Assembly (NCBI RefSeq): GCF_000340965.1
Contig: NZ_ANAY01000033.1
Coordinates: 1 to 64,000 of the forward strand
Reading direction: 5' to 3'
Length of the DNA stretch: 64,000 bases
Source of the DNA: Nocardiopsis kunsanensis DSM 44524
GTDB taxonomy: Bacteria > Actinomycetota > Actinomycetes > Streptosporangiales > Streptosporangiaceae
Shown: positions 60,751 to 64,000 of the stretch, one piece after another
Layout of the letters: every line of letters starts with the position of its first letter
How positions within the stretch are numbered: the first letter of the stretch is position 1
Notes under the pieces: model-generated
The model's input: the letters and a program-made list of their open reading frames with translations, nothing else
What the model was told of the DNA's origin: nothing
The model's database searches: none
Position numbers and translations under genes: made by a program

Positions 60751-61875
60751 CTATGCCGCGAAGCCGCGGATGCGGTGCTGCATGACCCGGTAGGGCCAGC
60801 CTTCCTCGGTGTTCCACTGGCTGACGCTCAGATGCAGATCGTCCAGTGTCGAGCCGGGGATGATGTAACCGCCGTAGAGCTGGGCCACGTGGGAACCGTC
60901 CTCGTGCCCCCACGCGCCGCCATGGATGAGGGTGCGCCGATGGGCGGTGTGCAGGTTCGAGGTGGGCGTGTCCACGATGATGCCGTCGATACGGTAATCG
61001 CCCGCGTTGAACCAAGTCAGGACCCACTTGCCGCCGAGCGGGCGCAGACACATCTCGCCGAAGGCGCCGTCGAGGACCGGTGTGGGCGGGTTGCCCCAGC
61101 CCCAGGCCCCGTCCCGGTAGCCCCACGGTTCGTAGGCGGCCGGGTCGGCGATGGAACCGGACCGGACCCGGTGCAGGATGATCGGCCGACTGCGGTCGAA
61201 GGACGTGGAGTAGACGTAGACGTAGCCGTCGTTGCCCTCACCCCACGTGAGCAGCTGGAACAGGCCGCCGTGCAGGTCGGGGGCGAACTCGGCGCCGGTG
61301 TGGACCCAGGTGGCGCCGGAGTCGTCGGAACGCCAGATCTCGGTCCAGACCACGTTGCCCAGGCCGTTGTTGACCATCGCGTGCAGGTACATGCTGTTGC
61401 CGATGGTGATCACGTCGGAGGGCAGCACGGTGGTGAAGACCGGGTTGTCGTGGTCGTAGTACCAGAGCTGCTGGGCGGCCTCACCGCCCACGGCCCCCGA
61501 CCATTGCACACCGGAAGCGAGGTCGGTGGTGGTGGAGTACAGGGCGGTGGGCGAGCGCCACCACCCGCCGCCGACCCAGGCCTGTTCGAAGCTGTCACCG
61601 AAGACGAAGAGCGTCCGTCCGTCGGGGGTACGGACCGGGATGCCCAGGTCGGTGGCCTCCATCCGGAAGCGTGTGGTCAGTCCGGGGCCGGTGAGATCGG
61701 CGACCTTGGTCACCTGCAGTGCTTGGGATCCTACGTCGTCGGCTCGGGCCGGCGAGGCTGCGCCGAGCAGGAGTCCGGAGCCGAGGAGGGCCCCGGCCGA
61801 GGTGCGAAGAAACGCGGACCGGTTCATCCGGGGCGCGGCCGCGTGCGGGGGGTTTCTGTCACCGCGGTCGGTCAA
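60751..61875 (-). CDS. Exported DUF4185 protein (arabinanase-like beta-propeller)
   Basis: A 374-aa secreted protein. The N-terminus RMNRSAFLRTSAGALLGSGL, ending near SPARA-DD, looks like a Tat-type signal with an imperfect twin-arginine site. The mature part has ATDLGIPVRTPDGRTLFVFG, DSFEQAWVGGGWWRSPTALY, GEMCLRPLGGKWVLTWFNAG and GAWGHEDGSHVAQLYGGYII, typical of DUF4185, a five-bladed propeller family that includes GH183 endo-D-arabinanases of mycobacteria. Cell-wall arabinan or another polysaccharide is a possible substrate. TTG 61875 has TAGGAG 5 nt ahead; ATG 61827 is the alternative start. Confidence 0.85.
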   Translation of the reverse strand: MTDRGDRNPPHAAAPRMNRSAFLRTSAGALLGSGLLLGAASPARADDVGSQALQVTKVADLTGPGLTTRFRMEATDLGIPVRTPDGRTLFVFGDSFEQAWVGGGWWRSPTALYSTTTDLASGVQWSGAVGGEAAQQLWYYDHDNPVFTTVLPSDVITIGNSMYLHAMVNNGLGNVVWTEIWRSDDSGATWVHTGAEFAPDLHGGLFQLLTWGEGNDGYVYVYSTSFDRSRPIILHRVRSGSIADPAAYEPWGYRDGAWGWGNPPTPVLDGAFGEMCLRPLGGKWVLTWFNAGDYRIDGIIVDTPTSNLHTAHRRTLIHGGAWGHEDGSHVAQLYGGYIIPGSTLDDLHLSVSQWNTEEGWPYRVMQHRIRGFAA

Positions 61876-62117
61876 GTTCGCTCCTACTTGTGAGTAGTGG
61901 ATGCTCAGCATCGAGAACCCGCGGCGGCGGTGTCAACCACCCCAACGAACAGTTCTACGGACGGTGGTGAGGGCACAGCGCACGGTCCCGGCGGTGTTTC
62001 CACCGGCCTTTCCCGAGCAACGAGAGGGCATGAGACCTCGCGGAGCCGAACACGCTTCCAGGACCCCCGGTCAGGGCCGGCCCGGACCCGCCCGCGCCGG
62101 GGCCCACCACCGCGTGC

Positions 62118-63377
62118 TCAGACCTCCAGCCCGCGCAGACGCTCCGCGACCTGCTCAGCGCGCGGGTCCCCGTGGTCGGTGAAGTGGTCCAGGGCCGAAC
62201 CCCACACCTGGCGGGCACTTTCTGTCTCCCCCAACACCACGTGCGCCTCGCCCAGGCCCAGCAGTGCCACGGCCCGGCTGTCGCCGTCCTCGTGCTCCTC
62301 GAACACCGCGATGGACGTGCGGTACTGCGAGGCGGCTTCGACGGCTCGGCCGGAGCCGAGGAGGGCACGCCCCAGAGTGCAGCCGGCCCACGCCACGCTC
62401 CACACGTCATCGATGCCCTCGAAGGCCGCGACCGCTGCCCGGCCGCGGTCGAGGGCCTCCTCCCACCGCCCGGAGTCCGCGCTCAGCTCGGCCAGGCTCA
62501 GCAATCCCATCGCTTCACCCCGGCGTTCGCCCGCCTCACCCAGGACTGCGATGGCGCGTTCGACGAAGGCGTGAGCGCTCTCGTGTTCGCCGAGCTGCCA
62601 GGACACCTCGCCCAGCTGGCGTAGCGCGAACCCTTCCACCCACGGGTCACCCGGCCCCCTGTTGGCCTCCAGAGCCGCGCGGTAGTGGCCCGAGGCCTCA
62701 TCCAGCTCTCCCAGCAGCCATTGCGCGTCGCCCATCCCCAGGTGGTTGCGGGCCGCGCCGAAGGCGTCGCCGGCTTCCTCGGCGGCCCGCAGCCCGAGAG
62801 TGTGCAGATCGCGCCACTGGTGCCAGTGCCGGTGCATCTCGAAGAGCGGGTAGGCGGTTGCGGGCAGGCGCCAGGCGACGTCGTGGTGGCCGTGTTCAAG
62901 GGCGGCCTCCGCGGCGGCGACCAGGTTGGCCCGCTCGGTCTCGAACCAGGCCCGTGCTTCCTCCACAGAGGTCAGGGCAGGAAGCTCCTCGGGTGTCTCG
63001 CTCCCCCGGACCACGGGGAAATTCGGATGCTCGGCCAGCTGGGCCCGGGCAGCGGCGTGGGTGTACCAACGCGCCACGTCTCCGACGGCCTCGCGTGCCG
63101 CGTCGATCCCGTCCTCGTCATCGACCCGCTCGAGGGCGTACAACCGCACCAGGTCGTGCAGGCGGTAACGGTCCGTGCGTGGGCGTTCCACGAGATGGGA
63201 CCGCGTCAGTTGGTCCAGCAGCTTCCGCGCACGGTCGAGCGGCGTGCCGGTGAGTGCGGCGGCGGCCCCGGGGGAGAACTCCGGACCCGGATGCAGACCC
63301 AGACGGCGGAAGAACCGGGCGGTGTCGCCGTCCAGGGCCCGGTAGGAAGCCGACATCACGGAGCGCAGGTCAGACAA
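62118..63377 (-). CDS. Winged-helix/TPR regulator lacking the NB-ARC NTPase
   Basis: A 419-aa protein. It starts directly with the winged-helix segment SASYRALDGDTARFFRRLGL, HPGPEFSPGAAAALTGTPLD, RSHLVERPRTDRYRLHDLVR, and continues with about six TPRs (ASGHYRAALEANRGPGDPW, HAFVERAIAVLGEAGERRGE and so on). This matches residues ~330-800 of the NB-ARC protein at 27912-30368, but the P-loop ATPase part is absent. TTG 63377 has a strong GAGGAGG site 5 nt ahead, so this is a true start rather than a truncated annotation. It may have lost its switch domain or work with another ATPase. Confidence 0.85.
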   Translation of the reverse strand: MSDLRSVMSASYRALDGDTARFFRRLGLHPGPEFSPGAAAALTGTPLDRARKLLDQLTRSHLVERPRTDRYRLHDLVRLYALERVDDEDGIDAAREAVGDVARWYTHAAARAQLAEHPNFPVVRGSETPEELPALTSVEEARAWFETERANLVAAAEAALEHGHHDVAWRLPATAYPLFEMHRHWHQWRDLHTLGLRAAEEAGDAFGAARNHLGMGDAQWLLGELDEASGHYRAALEANRGPGDPWVEGFALRQLGEVSWQLGEHESAHAFVERAIAVLGEAGERRGEAMGLLSLAELSADSGRWEEALDRGRAAVAAFEGIDDVWSVAWAGCTLGRALLGSGRAVEAASQYRTSIAVFEEHEDGDSRAVALLGLGEAHVVLGETESARQVWGSALDHFTDHGDPRAEQVAERLRGLEV

Positions 63378-63457
63378 TTCGTCCTCCTCGAAGGTCGTTC
63401 GGACCGGAGGAGGGCACCGGGCCCTGCCCCGAACGGCGGGCCCGGTGCGGTGTGAGG

Positions 63458-63676
63458 TCAGGCCTGTCTCCGGCGGTGCTGTTCGACTGCCGCGATGACG
63501 ACGTCGGGAGAGATGCGCACCGCAGTTTCGCCGGGAAGGGGATTCTGCACCTTTGCCCAGTCCTCAGCTGCCAGAACGGCGCCCTGCACGACGAATTCTC
63601 CGGTGTCGCTGAGGTAGACGGAGGGGCAGCCCTTGCCGCCGGAGGACGGGTCCTTGGCGAGCAGTTCCAAGTCCAT
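63458..63676 (-). CDS. Small conserved actinobacterial protein
   Basis: A 72-aa protein: MDLELLAKDPSSGGKGCPSV, YLSDTGEFVVQGAVLAAEDW, GETAVRISPDVVIAAVEQHR. I recall similar short proteins in actinomycete regulatory clusters that include DUF6879 genes; the function is unknown. The ribosome site TAGGAG is 4 nt ahead. It lies 80 bp upstream of the TPR regulator on the same strand and is probably co-transcribed with it. Confidence 0.75.
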   Translation of the reverse strand: MDLELLAKDPSSGGKGCPSVYLSDTGEFVVQGAVLAAEDWAKVQNPLPGETAVRISPDVVIAAVEQHRRRQA

Positions 63677-64000
63677 GGCTCTCCTATCGGGGGTCGCGTG
63701 GGACCTTCAGGAGGAGCCGAATTTAACACGCATCCCTGGCGCCACAAGGCCTCTGTCCGCTTCCGGCCTGACTGCGAGCAGTGCCTTCTTCCACCCCGAG
63801 CCTCTTCAGCCCCACGGGCCCCATCAGAGACAAGCGAGTACTGCTCGGTGACGGCCAGGACCGGCCCCCGGTGAAGGCGGAAGCGGGCGGAGCTGCTCAG
63901 CCCTTCCGGGTTGTCAGCAGGAAGCTCGGGCATCGGGTGGTCCGTCCTCGTCGGGGACAGTGCGGATCCGGGAGAGCCGGCGGCTCGTCCTCGGAAGCCG
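63677..64000. other. Right edge, no supported gene
   Basis: 324 bp with no domain-bearing frame. It should include the promoter of the 72-aa gene. A minus frame (63370-63933) reads MPELPADNPEGLSSSARFRL then low-complexity text and overlaps the 72-aa gene in another frame, so I reject it as a gene. A partial gene entering from the right cannot be judged. Confidence 0.4.

Noticed and set aside
1-64000. CRISPR arrays, tRNA genes or rRNA genes
   Set aside because: No regularly spaced repeats with unique spacers and no tRNA- or rRNA-like sequence was noticed; the repeats at 335-505 are contiguous and degenerate.

Overview
The window is high-GC actinomycete DNA (roughly 70% GC, strong G/C bias at third codon positions). 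A filamentous actinomycete of the Nocardiopsis/Streptosporangiales type is the best guess. It rests on the mix of DUF397, XRE-DUF5753, DUF6879, DUF5685 and AfsR-like NB-ARC/TPR genes, Tat-exported enzymes and several apparently leaderless promoters (TANNNT ending 6-7 nt before the start codon). This is inference from gene content; there is no rRNA or marker gene here. I saw no tRNA, CRISPR array, integrase or intact insertion sequence.

Bases 1-34,500 are mostly housekeeping and accessory genes. They comprise: an ankyrin protein beside a Fur-type repressor/catalase operon (663-3146); two paralogous SEC-C proteins (3304-4269, 14645-15739); a DUF5685 protein with a Cys-rich tail; a DUF2267 protein; two metallophosphoesterases; a Tat-exported esterase; a TetR/MFS efflux operon with twin palindromic operators; two divergent gene remnants (a DUF2399/JetD-like gene and a SWIM zinc-finger gene, 13304-14587); NmrA, AI-2E, VOC and SWIM proteins; a vitamin B12 uptake operon (22489-25453) under a cobalamin riboswitch; a GntP permease; a DUF6879/NB-ARC-TPR signalling operon (27.7-31.2 kb); and a WhiJ-like cluster (DUF397, XRE-DUF5753, histidine-kinase-like ATPase). 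The XRE-DUF5753 regulator is cut by an in-frame TAA.

Bases 34,600-60,600 look like a defence island. It opens with an HNH-domain protein and a Ser/Thr kinase. Its core is a four-gene operon (37631-54577) in which every junction is an ATGA overlap: a SNF2/HepA helicase (952 aa), a gamma-type N6-adenine methylase or type IIG-like enzyme (1670 aa) whose target-recognition region is strikingly AT-richer than the rest, a giant DEAD-box helicase with several zinc knuckles, DUF1998 and a Vsr/DUF559-like C-terminal nuclease domain (2207 aa), and a RelE-fold/UvrD-like helicase fusion (820 aa). The operon ends in a hairpin. The first two genes resemble class 1 DISARM (DrmD, DrmMI). The third looks like Druantia DruE or a fused DrmA-DrmB. 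The fourth belongs to neither canonical list. This is the best candidate here for an undescribed or variant defence system. Downstream are an unknown Cys-containing protein, a PUA/EVE-like protein, small membrane and HTH proteins, and a divergent pair of likely restriction enzymes: an HNH endonuclease with an N-terminal reader-like domain, and a DUF262 GmrSD-like nuclease.

Bases 60,600-64,000 hold an exported DUF4185 (arabinanase-like) protein and a second TPR regulator. That regulator is paralogous to the 27.9-30.4 kb NB-ARC protein but lacks its NTPase domain, and it follows a small 72-aa ORF.
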